A stretch of 64,000 nucleotides of DNA from Flagellimonas nanhaiensis (GTDB lineage Bacteria > Bacteroidota > Bacteroidia > Flavobacteriales > Flavobacteriaceae): positions 186,001 through 250,000 of the forward strand of contig NZ_QTJX01000003.1 in the NCBI RefSeq assembly GCF_003382275.1. The letters run 5' to 3'. The position numbers and the translations under genes are program-made. This document shows, piece by piece, positions 53,601-60,999 of the stretch (the stretch's first letter is position 1; each line of letters opens with the position of its first letter). Under the pieces are notes generated by a model that was not told the origin of the DNA, ran no database searches, and saw only the letters and a program-made list of their open reading frames with translations.

Positions 53601-54811
53601 ATGTGGAGGCTACTGCCAATGGATGTACTACCGAGCGTATAGAGGTAGTGGCGACCGTTAATGCCGAGCCTTCTGCAGGAACACCAACCAACACATTCGC
53701 GTGTAATGTAACAGGCAACGGAGGTCCATCAGTAATTGATTTGGATACCACCTTGACCGGTCAAGACCCAGGTACGTGGACAATCATAACAGACCCATCA
53801 AATGGCAGTCTTACTATTGGAGCGGAAAACAATGTAGATTTTGAAGGCTTGCCAGGAGGAAGTTATGTATTTGAATATACGACAACAGGAGCAACGGCTC
53901 CGTGTACCAATAGTTCTGTACAAGTTACGATTTCAGTAAGTGATTGTATTGTGGACACAGACGGAGATGGCTTGACTGATGGGGAAGAAAATACTTTGGG
54001 AACTGACCCTAATGATCCTGATACAGATGGAGATGGATTGACCGATGGAGAGGAAGTGTTGGTAGTAGATGATTCCAGCACCACGGCAGTGCCTGAAGCG
54101 GCTACAGATCCATTAGATCCTTGCGACCCGTTCCTAACACCTTCTTGTAATCCCGACCCAATCGATTTGGCTATTACCAAGGAAGTTGATAATGATCAAC
54201 CGTTACTAAATAGCAATATTACTTTTACAATCACTTTGGAGAACACTACTATGGACCGTGTTCTTGATATTGAAGTGAGTGATCTTCTTACTGAAGGGTT
54301 CCTGTACGTTTCCCATTCAACTGCAGAAGGTTCCTATGATGAAACTACTGGGATTTGGTCTTTGGATGAACTGACAGCGGAAGAAATCGTCACATTGGAA
54401 ATAACCGTTTCGGTGACAGCTTCGGGCCAATTGCAAAATACAGCATCTATAACTTCATCATTCCCTACGGATGGAGTAGCTGTTAACAACACGGCTTCAG
54501 TTTCTGTCCAAGTAAACCGCAGTCAATGTGAAGACCCCGGTACCATTTGCAATATTTTCTCGCCAAATGGCGATGGGAAGAATGATAGATTGATATTGGT
54601 CGGACATAGTCAATTTCAGGCTAATAGGCTTGAGGTGTTCGATCGCTATGGAAATAGTGTATTTGAAATGGAAGGCTACGACAGTACTTGGGATGGTACA
54701 GGAAGCAATGGCGAACTTCCCAAAGGAACGTATTTTTATATCTTGGATCTAGATACCACGGATAACAGTGATAACGACGTAGTAAAAGGGTGGATTCAAA
54801 TCATTAGATAA
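50672..54811 (+). CDS. Giant repeat adhesin with type B (gliding motility-associated) C-terminal sorting domain
   Basis: 1379 residues. A signal-like hydrophobic segment (FLFFVFAFFGIYLGFGQ) is followed by six near-identical 99-residue repeats (PSGYSVTIDQDPIN..., residues about 39-632), then several Ig-like modules with paired cysteines, two thrombospondin-3-like calcium loops (DTDGDGLTDGEE and DTDGDGLTDGEEV, about 1095-1125), a DUF11-like module (about 1155-1270), and a terminal CNIFSPNGDGKNDRLILVG...GWIQIIR stretch that is the type B T9SS C-terminal domain. It is exported by the type IX system, probably as a surface adhesin in gliding or biofilm. The repeat DNA is much richer in GC than the rest of the gene. 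Confidence 0.9.
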   Translation: MLPFLKRTSQMSFSSYGQGRFLFFVFAFFGIYLGFGQIPSGYSVTIDQDPINVGNQGAVGFTFAGAEVGATYSYTFNSDGGGTPVSDTGVIATATDNITGIDLSGLLDGTVTLSVTLANGDGTGAAATDTATKNTAVPSGYSVTIDQDPINVGNQGAVGFTFAGSEVGSTYSYTFSSDGGGTPVSDTGVIATATDNITGIDLSGLLDGTVTLSVTLANANGTGAAATDTATKNTAVPSGYSVTIDQDPINLGNQGSVGFTFAGAEVGATYSYTFNSDGGGTPVSDTGVIATATDNITGIDLSGLADGTVTLSVTLANANGTGAAATDTATKGTAVPSGYSVTIDQDPINLGNQGAVGFTFAGAEVGATYSYTFNSDGGGTPVSDTGVVATATDNITGIDLSGLLDGTVTLSVTLTNGDGTGAAATDTATKNTAVPSGYSVTIDQDPINLGNQGAVGFTFAGAEVGSTYSYTFSSDGGGTPVSDTGLIAIATDNITGIDLSGLLDGTVTLSVTLANANGTGAAATDTATKNTAVPSGYSVTIDQDPINAGNQGAVGFTFAGAEVGATYSYTFSSDGGGIPVSDTGVIATATDNITGIDLSGLSNGTITLSVTLSNTNGTGGAVTDTATKNTCFAGTIPPVFVGGSVTTFCDSFTQNLDDYTNSVPPVGAVLRWSTNPNTAVTGDYLPTNTVTVPDTYYGFFYDALNNCASPTLEVIVEQNFTPNPGATNNFGVCNNSSDGNTTVDLDDRISGNDAGTWALTNAPGGASITIIGTDVDFDGQPLGFYTFTYTTTGASLPCVNQSVDLTITVTDCSIPCNAGNTAPELETPGPIEFCFTQQEIDDGQPTAVNLNDFLTAGSIAPAGSELTWSTNPDPLQELAHRSNFVNAEAPGIYYGFYYDDVNNCASPTLEVTLQRNITPTIDSTSGDTRCGEGTLILTASVSDGSTLNWYDNPTGGPVRGTGSSFQTSVISTTTSFYVEATANGCTTERIEVVATVNAEPSAGTPTNTFACNVTGNGGPSVIDLDTTLTGQDPGTWTIITDPSNGSLTIGAENNVDFEGLPGGSYVFEYTTTGATAPCTNSSVQVTISVSDCIVDTDGDGLTDGEENTLGTDPNDPDTDGDGLTDGEEVLVVDDSSTTAVPEAATDPLDPCDPFLTPSCNPDPIDLAITKEVDNDQPLLNSNITFTITLENTTMDRVLDIEVSDLLTEGFLYVSHSTAEGSYDETTGIWSLDELTAEEIVTLEITVSVTASGQLQNTASITSSFPTDGVAVNNTASVSVQVNRSQCEDPGTICNIFSPNGDGKNDRLILVGHSQFQANRLEVFDRYGNSVFEMEGYDSTWDGTGSNGELPKGTYFYILDLDTTDNSDNDVVKGWIQIIR
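50786..52567 (+). repeat. Six tandem 297-bp repeats in the adhesin gene
   Basis: Repeat starts are 50786, 51083, 51380, 51677, 51974 and 52271, spaced exactly 297 bp (99 codons). Copies are nearly identical at the DNA level, including silent positions, with few substitutions (for instance LADGT in copy 3, TNGDG in copy 4, LIAIATDN in copy 5). The final copy is like the others up to about 52470 and then changes to AT-rich codons for a similar protein sequence. Confidence 0.95.
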
Positions 54812-54818
54812 ATAGAGA

Positions 54819-55808
54819 ATGCCAGAGAATATCAGATTACGGAACTTTGGAATAGCTTTGATTGCTATCATTGGTGGATTCTCTTTTTCCAATGCCCAAA
54901 AAGAACCCCAGTACACCCAGTACATGTACAATATAGGTAGTTTTAATCCAGCTTATGTAGGCACCGTGGAAAGTGCGGAGGCGGCAGGATTGTACCGCGC
55001 TCAATGGATAGATATTCCGGGAGCTCCCACAACCTTGCGGTTCGGTGCCAACATTCCCTTTGGGGATGACAAGATGGGGTTGGGACTCAATGTGGTCAAT
55101 GATGAATTGGGACCTTCCAATCAAACTTATCTGGATGTATCCTATTCGTATCAAATTAGCCTATCGGACAATACAAAATTATCCTTTGGATTATCAGCAG
55201 GAGGCTCCTTGTTAAGTTTGGACTATTCTGAGGGGTCATTTGTAGATCCATCGGACCCATCTATTTTAGGAGAGAATCTCAGTAACTTTTACCCAACCGT
55301 TGGAGCAGGCTTGTTCTTATATGGAGAGGAGGATTGGTACCTTGGGGTCTCTGTGCCCAATTTTCTGACCAATGGATTGTATAATGACGAAGTGGCCACC
55401 ATTGTTGAGGACAATATGCAGTTTAATGCGATAGGAGGGTATGTGTTCCAAATTGCGGATAGAACCAAGTTTAAACCTGCTTTTTTGATTAACTACCTGA
55501 CTGGTTCTCCAGTGAATGTCAATTTATCTGCCAATTTTCAATTTATTGATGCTTTGACCATTGGAGCATCATATAGATTTGATAATGCAGTGAGTGGCTT
55601 GGCAGGCTTTCAGATTTCCAATGGACTGTTCATTGGCTATTCCTACGATTACAACACCAATGGACTTAGTGAATATAGCGGAGGGTCTCATGAGGCCATT
55701 TTGAAATTCTATATTGGAAGGGGTGGTTTTGGATCTGGCAGTTCAAAAACAAAGACGAAAAAATTAAAAGGTAAGCCAAAACAAATAGATTCCCCAAGAT
55801 TTTTCTAG
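54819..55808 (+). CDS. PorP/SprF family outer-membrane protein partnered with the adhesin
   Basis: 329 residues. Signal peptide (FGIALIAIIGGFSFSNAQ), then QKEPQYTQYMYNIGSFNPAYVGTVESAEAAGLYRAQW, the defining N-terminal pattern of PorP/SprF. The rest is an outer-membrane barrel (YSYQISLSDNTKLSFGLSAGGSLL, then SYRFDNAVSGLAGFQISNGLFIGYSYDYN). It has a basic C-terminal tail (KTKTKKLKGKPKQ) before the last residues. It starts 7 bp after the adhesin stop and 1 bp separates it from the OmpA-family gene, so it almost certainly serves that adhesin, as SprF serves SprB. Confidence 0.93.
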   Translation: MPENIRLRNFGIALIAIIGGFSFSNAQKEPQYTQYMYNIGSFNPAYVGTVESAEAAGLYRAQWIDIPGAPTTLRFGANIPFGDDKMGLGLNVVNDELGPSNQTYLDVSYSYQISLSDNTKLSFGLSAGGSLLSLDYSEGSFVDPSDPSILGENLSNFYPTVGAGLFLYGEEDWYLGVSVPNFLTNGLYNDEVATIVEDNMQFNAIGGYVFQIADRTKFKPAFLINYLTGSPVNVNLSANFQFIDALTIGASYRFDNAVSGLAGFQISNGLFIGYSYDYNTNGLSEYSGGSHEAILKFYIGRGGFGSGSSKTKTKKLKGKPKQIDSPRFF

Positions 55809-55809
55809 T

Positions 55810-57756
55810 ATGAACACAGTAAAAAAAGTACACTCTTTTTCATTGATATTCCTTATGGGAATGGTCTTCTGTTTTGCTCAAGGCAAAAGGTCTAGTGGAG
55901 ATGATTACTTTTTTCAGTACCAATATCAAAGCGCCGTAAGAGCCTATGAGGCTGAGATGGTAAAAAATGCCTTGACCGATCAACAGTTATTGAACTTGGC
56001 GGATTCTTATTTTGAGACCAATAATTTTAATAAAGCTTCCGAAACGTATTTGGATTTGTTCAAAAAGGAAGTTGAAATGGGAACCCATCACTTCAACAAA
56101 CTCTTGCAAAGCTTGGCAAAGACATCGGATAAAGAAAGGATGGATGCATTTTTGGCAACCATGTCTACCCAATTTCAAAGGGAGTTTTTGGAAAATTTTG
56201 AGTTCAACACCCAATTATTGGAGAATGGGAATATGAGGAAAGAAATGGACTTTCAAATCTTCAATCTTACCGGAAATAGTCCTCAATCAGATTTTGCGCC
56301 TTCATTTTACAGGGAAAAACTGTTGTTCTCCAGCGGAAGGACCTTGGATAAAAAGAGACGGTACGAACCTGCTGGGGAAGGCTATCTCAATATTTATGAA
56401 GCGAATTTGAGGCCCAATGGACAAGTGGTCAGTGCGCTACCATTTAAAGGTATTCCCAGTTCTAATTACCACAAGGCCACGCCATTTTATTCTGAAAGGT
56501 TGAACAGTGTCCTTTATGTGCTTTCCAATACAGAAGATGGTGAGCTGGCATTTGATGACAATGGAAAGAATGCACTATCCATTGGAATGCAGACAACAAA
56601 TGGTGCGTTTAGACTGTTGTTGAAAGATTTAAGTACTTCCTTTTACTATCCATTTTATGATGAAGCTAGCGGGAAACTCTATTTTTCTGCCAATTTTGAA
56701 GATGGCTATGGGGGAACGGATATTTATTACGTCTATACCAATAATGGACAGATTATGTCTGCACCAATAAACTTGGGACCTAGGATTAATTCGCCTGGCA
56801 ACGAGATTGCCCCCTTTGTTTTTGAAGACAGCTTCTATTTTTCTTCCGATGTTTTTTATGGGCTTGGCGGTATGGATATCTACAAATCCACTGTTCAAGG
56901 AGAAAGTTTTAGTATTCCCATTAATTTGGGGAATCAGATTAATTCTTCCGATGATGATTTTGGTCTGATCATACGAAACGAAGGAGAGGGGCTTTTGGGC
57001 TATTTTGCCTCAAACAGACCTGGAGGTAAGGGAGGAGATGACCTGTATGGGTTTAAAGTGAATGAAAAACCTGGACTGAGAACTTTGACCTTCAAAGGAA
57101 AAGTGGTAAAACCCTATGATAACTCTAGCACTGTGGACAGGGCCGCCGTAAGATTGTGGAGCTCCAATGGTACTATGTTGGCGGAAACCTATTCTGATGA
57201 CAAAGGCAATTATAGAATGGAAATTCCTTGGGAGGAAGAAGTACTTTTGGAGTCATCCAAAGAACGGTTTTCGACCTTCTCCAAAAAATTGAGTTCGGAA
57301 GAACTGGAGGGTTTACAGAACTCCTCTTATGATATTGAAATTTCTTTATATGATGATTTGGTAGAGGAAAAAGAAGGACAAAAAGTGGTGAAGATGGGGA
57401 AATTCCTCTTTGGAAAGTCACAAACTGCCCTTACCGATGAGATCAAGAAGGAATTGGACAAAGTAGTCACCTTCGTTGAACAGTTTCCATCTGCCCAATT
57501 ACGAATTGAGACCTATACCGATAGCAGAGGGGGGAGCAGTACCAATTTTAGATTGACCCAAAGTAGATCGGATGCCATAAAAAGATATCTGATACAACAG
57601 GGTGTTCCCAATACAAGCATTTTGTATTCTATTGGTTATGGCGAAGATAAGATCTTGAACAACTGTACCAATGGAGTATTCTGTCTAGAAGTACTGCATC
57701 AACAGAATCAAAGGTCTCTGGTGGTAGTGCTCAATGATAATGTACTCTTCAACTAG
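55810..57756 (+). CDS. OmpA-family protein with TPR and PD40-like repeats
   Basis: 648 residues. A signal peptide (VHSFSLIFLMGMVFCFAQ), a TPR-like segment (about 28-100), WD40-like PD40 beta-propeller repeats (FAPSFYREKLLFSSGR, FYFSSDVFYGLGGMDIYKS, GYFASNRPGGKGGDDLYGF), a carboxypeptidase-regulatory-like module (about 415-495), and a C-terminal OmpA peptidoglycan-binding domain (LRIETYTDSRGGSSTNFRLTQSRSDAIKRYL). The domain set resembles PorE/SprE-type T9SS proteins, which tie the outer-membrane assembly to peptidoglycan. Third gene of the adhesin unit and nearly abutting the convergent Nramp gene. Confidence 0.92.
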   Translation: MNTVKKVHSFSLIFLMGMVFCFAQGKRSSGDDYFFQYQYQSAVRAYEAEMVKNALTDQQLLNLADSYFETNNFNKASETYLDLFKKEVEMGTHHFNKLLQSLAKTSDKERMDAFLATMSTQFQREFLENFEFNTQLLENGNMRKEMDFQIFNLTGNSPQSDFAPSFYREKLLFSSGRTLDKKRRYEPAGEGYLNIYEANLRPNGQVVSALPFKGIPSSNYHKATPFYSERLNSVLYVLSNTEDGELAFDDNGKNALSIGMQTTNGAFRLLLKDLSTSFYYPFYDEASGKLYFSANFEDGYGGTDIYYVYTNNGQIMSAPINLGPRINSPGNEIAPFVFEDSFYFSSDVFYGLGGMDIYKSTVQGESFSIPINLGNQINSSDDDFGLIIRNEGEGLLGYFASNRPGGKGGDDLYGFKVNEKPGLRTLTFKGKVVKPYDNSSTVDRAAVRLWSSNGTMLAETYSDDKGNYRMEIPWEEEVLLESSKERFSTFSKKLSSEELEGLQNSSYDIEISLYDDLVEEKEGQKVVKMGKFLFGKSQTALTDEIKKELDKVVTFVEQFPSAQLRIETYTDSRGGSSTNFRLTQSRSDAIKRYLIQQGVPNTSILYSIGYGEDKILNNCTNGVFCLEVLHQQNQRSLVVVLNDNVLFN

Positions 57757-57757
57757 A

Positions 57758-59011
57758 TTAGACAATTATTTCCCAACAATAGTACAGCGCAAAAAGGGAA
57801 AGAAACACAATACCTAAATAGGTCAAGATTTTAAGTCCCAGTTTTGGTCTATACGGTTCAGGGACATCCTTTCCAACAACGGTTTTCAGATTCATCCACC
57901 CAAGCAAGGGAGCAAAAACAAAGGAAACAAAAGTGGCCAAAGCCACAAGGTTGGCCATATTGGCGCTAAAGCGGTCTATTACCACCCAATTGACAAGGGC
58001 CATTAGAATAACGGTAACTGCAAACGTATTTTTGCCCTTAAATGCTTTTTGCGTGGGAAAGAGCTTTTCCAAAACATCAATACTTACTCTTGAGACTGCA
58101 TCATGAGCGGTCATACACGTACTGAACATGGTGGTAAAGGCAGCTACGGCAATTAAGATATAGGCCCAATTTCCAATATGCACCGTGAAAAGAGATACCA
58201 CCTGATCGGCAAATACAACGGCGCTGCCGCTGAGCTCCGTGCCAGTGCCATACAAGGTCATCCAGCCAATGATCATAAAGAAAACGGCAAGAAGCGCGGT
58301 TAGAAAATAGCCAACATTGAATTCTTGAAGCGCTAGTCCCAATGAAGGCTTGTTTTTCATGGTCTTGAGATTTTCAATGCTCCATAGACTTACCCAACCA
58401 GAGGCCTCAACCGCTGTCGGCATCCATCCCATTAGACCAATTAAGAAGAGGATGCCAGTTTCATTAAAAATTTCTGGTCGCTGGTAACTTTCAGAACCTG
58501 GAACCACACCTTTTTGAAGTACCATGACCGTGGTAATCAGTAAAGCCACAAACAAAATGGAAATGACCGCTTTAAGCGAATCTTCCAGGAATTGATATTT
58601 TCCAATGATGAGCAACAAGCTGATAAGTAAAAAAAGACATAAGGCAATCATACTGACACTCATGCCGGATATACCGAACAAGTTCATAAAAAGTCCCGCA
58701 GTGACCACATAGAGTGCGGCCAAAATAGTGAAAGTGGATATCAGGGTTACAAAAGCATAGATCCAGAGATATTTTTTTCCTAGATTCAAATACCCTTCCA
58801 CTAAAGTTTTTTCAGTGACTGTAGTATAGCGGATTCCAAATTCAAAAAAAGGATATTTAAACAGATTGGCCAGTATTATGGGAATTACCATTACCCATCC
58901 ATATTGTGCGCCGGCTTTTGTAGAAAGTACCAAGTGAGAGGTTCCAATGGCCATACTGGCAAATAATAACCCGGGACCAAGAACTTTGAGCAGAGTCTTT
59001 AGTTTTGTCAT
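57758..59011 (-). CDS. Nramp family divalent metal transporter
   Basis: 417 residues with eleven readable membrane segments. The first helix GPGLLFASMAIGTSHLVLSTKAGAQYGW shows Gly and Ser where classical MntH has the metal-binding DPGN motif, so metal selectivity may differ from MntH. A second family region is AFTTMFSTCMTAHDAVSRVSI. Members without the DPGN aspartate exist (Nramp-related magnesium or other transporters). The transported ion is therefore uncertain. No Fur or MntR box is recognisable upstream. Confidence 0.8.
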   Translation of the reverse strand: MTKLKTLLKVLGPGLLFASMAIGTSHLVLSTKAGAQYGWVMVIPIILANLFKYPFFEFGIRYTTVTEKTLVEGYLNLGKKYLWIYAFVTLISTFTILAALYVVTAGLFMNLFGISGMSVSMIALCLFLLISLLLIIGKYQFLEDSLKAVISILFVALLITTVMVLQKGVVPGSESYQRPEIFNETGILFLIGLMGWMPTAVEASGWVSLWSIENLKTMKNKPSLGLALQEFNVGYFLTALLAVFFMIIGWMTLYGTGTELSGSAVVFADQVVSLFTVHIGNWAYILIAVAAFTTMFSTCMTAHDAVSRVSIDVLEKLFPTQKAFKGKNTFAVTVILMALVNWVVIDRFSANMANLVALATFVSFVFAPLLGWMNLKTVVGKDVPEPYRPKLGLKILTYLGIVFLSLFALYYCWEIIV

Positions 59012-59098
59012 CGAAAATAAGAAGTACGTTGCCTAAAATAGTATATTTATTGCACTCCAAAAAAACTTCTAAATAGCTAGGTCAATTTAAAGAGATAA

Positions 59099-60151
59099 AT
59101 GAAACTGATTTCAAGATTTGTTAAAGGCCTGCTGATTGTTTTAATTATTCTTATTGTACTATTCTTTGTAGGTCCTAGGGTGGAAAAACCAAATTTGGAC
59201 AGGACATTGCCGGAGGTGAATACAAATTTGGAAGAACTGGAGGATTGGATAAACAACAAGGAAAAGACCGTCCCTAACATTAAATCAAACAATGAGGCTC
59301 GAATAGTTTGGTTTGATAGTATCCCCTCCAAAACAGAATACAGCATAGTCTATTTACATGGATGGTCCGCGAGCCAAATGGAAGGACACCCTTTGCATAC
59401 GGATATAGCAAAAAAATACGGTTGTAATTTATACCTACCGAGATTGGCTGGCCATGGATTGGATGAGGAAGAAGCAATGTTGAATTTAACGGCAGATATG
59501 GTGCTGGACTCTGCTAAGGAGGCCATTGCTGTGGCCAAACAATTGGGAGATAAAGTTATTGTCATGGCAACTTCTACAGGAGGTACTTTGGCCTTGCACC
59601 TAGTGGGAGGAGACAAGGACATTGTTGGGCTGTTGTTGTATTCTCCCAATATTGAGATTTATGATAAAAACGCGAAATTGTTGACTGGACCGTGGGGACT
59701 TCAATTGGCCAAGATGGTCAAGAAAAGTGATTATCATGAATTTGACGCCAATGAAGAAAAGAAAAAGTACTGGACCACCAAGTACAGGGTAGAAGCCTTG
59801 ACCCATCTTCAAGCTATGGTGGACAATACCATGAAGCCTGAAACTTTTCAAAAAGTTGAGCAACCTGTGTTCATGGGATACTTTTATAAAAATGATTCCA
59901 TTCAGGACAAGGTGGTTTCTGTTGCCGCTATGCTTAAAATGTTTGATGAATTGGGAACACCTCAGGATAAGAAGAGGAAAAAGGCCTTTCCGGAGACAGG
60001 AGACCATGTAATGACATCGTATGTCACTTCCAAAGATTTAGAATCTGTTCAAACGGAAACGGAAAACTATTTGGAAGAAATAATAGGATTAGAAAAGGTT
60101 ACGTTTTTAGATGCTGTTGGTACAAAAGCCGAAGATTTGATAAGGATGTAG
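59099..60151 (+). CDS. Membrane-anchored alpha/beta hydrolase
   Basis: 350 residues. An N-terminal anchor (FVKGLLIVLIILIVLFFVG) is followed by an alpha/beta-hydrolase fold from about residue 80 (YSIVYLHGWSASQMEGHPLHTDIAKKYGCNLYLPRLAGHGL). The nucleophile elbow reads ATSTGG, so the usual Gly at its first position is Ala/Thr and the serine is probably the nucleophile. The candidate catalytic histidine is in ETGDHVM. Substrate unknown; lipid or ester is likely. It lies 61 bp before the tetR gene, in the same direction, upstream of the RND transporter block. Confidence 0.85.
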   Translation: MKLISRFVKGLLIVLIILIVLFFVGPRVEKPNLDRTLPEVNTNLEELEDWINNKEKTVPNIKSNNEARIVWFDSIPSKTEYSIVYLHGWSASQMEGHPLHTDIAKKYGCNLYLPRLAGHGLDEEEAMLNLTADMVLDSAKEAIAVAKQLGDKVIVMATSTGGTLALHLVGGDKDIVGLLLYSPNIEIYDKNAKLLTGPWGLQLAKMVKKSDYHEFDANEEKKKYWTTKYRVEALTHLQAMVDNTMKPETFQKVEQPVFMGYFYKNDSIQDKVVSVAAMLKMFDELGTPQDKKRKKAFPETGDHVMTSYVTSKDLESVQTETENYLEEIIGLEKVTFLDAVGTKAEDLIRM

Positions 60152-60175
60152 AAATGTTAAAATTCACTAAGAATT

Positions 60176-60205
60176 TTGGTCGCTAGACGACTGGTCATAT
60201 ATTTG
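60176..60205 (+). promoter_or_regulatory. tetR promoter (TTG-N19-TAnnTTTG) with operator in the spacer
   Basis: TTG at 60176-60178, a 19-bp spacer, and TATATTTG at 60198-60205, perfect at all consensus positions. The -7 box ends 7 bp before the tetR ATG, so the transcript would be nearly leaderless. The spacer holds the TetR operator-like site 60184-60197, so binding there would block the polymerase. Confidence 0.65.
60184..60197. promoter_or_regulatory. TetR operator-like site 1
   Basis: TAGACGACTGGTCA, matching site 2 (60833-60846) at 13 of 14 bases. It sits between the -33 and -7 elements of the tetR promoter. Confidence 0.6.
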
Positions 60206-60212
60206 CAATGTG

Positions 60213-60812
60213 ATGGAGAGTAAAACGGAGAAAGGAGAAAGAAAATGTCATGATTTATTGGAGAAGGGAATGGAAATCCTTTGGTCCAAGGGCTACAATG
60301 CTACTAGCGTAAATGATATAGTACAAGCTGCTGGGGTACCTAAGGGGTCCTTTTACTTTTATTATGACAGCAAAGAGGATTTTGCCGTAAAAGCGATAGA
60401 GTATTATTTCGGGGAACGTTTTGGATGTGCCAAGAAAATTTTGGAAGACGCCAGTATACCCCCAAAACAACGTTTGTTGGATTTCAATGAATTTCGCTGT
60501 AAGATTCTTAAAGAGGAGCTTAATTGCCAAATGGGTTGTTTGGCCAGTAACCTTGGAAATGAGATGGCGGAACACAGTGAGAAGATTAGGAAGGTCATTG
60601 TGGTGAAGGAAGCCATTCTTAAAGAATCCATTGCAAAAGTGGTGAAAGAGGCGCAGGAGAAAGGAGAAATCGATAGTTCTATGGATCCCATGGATATTGT
60701 CACTTTCTTTGAAGACGCAGGTAAAGGAGCCATGACCTCGATGAAAGAGTTGAAAAGCTCTTATCCAATTGACAACTATTTAAACATGGTGAGAAGATAT
60801 ATGTTTTCATAA
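60213..60812 (+). CDS. TetR/AcrR family regulator of the RND/LolA-like operon
   Basis: 199 residues from the ATG at 60213; a GTG one codon earlier is also possible. The N-terminal helix-turn-helix is clear (MEILWSKGYNATSVNDIVQAAGVPKGSFYFYYDSKEDFAVKAIEYY), and the C-terminal ligand-binding half matches TetR_C family members with the LNCQMGCLASNLGNEMAEHSEKIRKV stretch typical of YbiH/AcrR-like groups. Operator-like sites lie in its own promoter and before the RND gene, which indicates auto-repression and control of the transporter. The ligand is unknown. Confidence 0.93.
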   Translation: MESKTEKGERKCHDLLEKGMEILWSKGYNATSVNDIVQAAGVPKGSFYFYYDSKEDFAVKAIEYYFGERFGCAKKILEDASIPPKQRLLDFNEFRCKILKEELNCQMGCLASNLGNEMAEHSEKIRKVIVVKEAILKESIAKVVKEAQEKGEIDSSMDPMDIVTFFEDAGKGAMTSMKELKSSYPIDNYLNMVRRYMFS

Positions 60813-60832
60813 ATTTTTTTTTGCCGTTTGTA

Positions 60833-60846
60833 TAGACGACCGGTCA
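60833..60846. promoter_or_regulatory. TetR operator-like site 2
   Basis: TAGACGACCGGTCA, containing the palindrome GACCGGTC, lies 21 bp after the tetR stop and 154 bp before the RND start. Confidence 0.6.
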
Positions 60847-60901
60847 ATTAAGTAAAACTTAAACAGGAAGATAATCTTAGGATTATTTGGTTTTATTAAA
60901 A

Positions 60902-60915
60902 GTTGACCGGACAAC
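60902..60915. promoter_or_regulatory. TetR operator-like site 3
   Basis: GTTGACCGGACAAC is an imperfect palindrome (only positions 5 and 10 break it) whose reverse complement shares CCGGTCAA with site 2. It lies 84 bp upstream of the RND gene. No clear -7 box is found near it. Confidence 0.55.
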
Positions 60916-60999
60916 TATTAATCAAAATATTTAAAAATATTGTCCAATCCAATCAAAACAAACCGTCAAAAAACAAAACATCAAATTAAACCTTAATCA

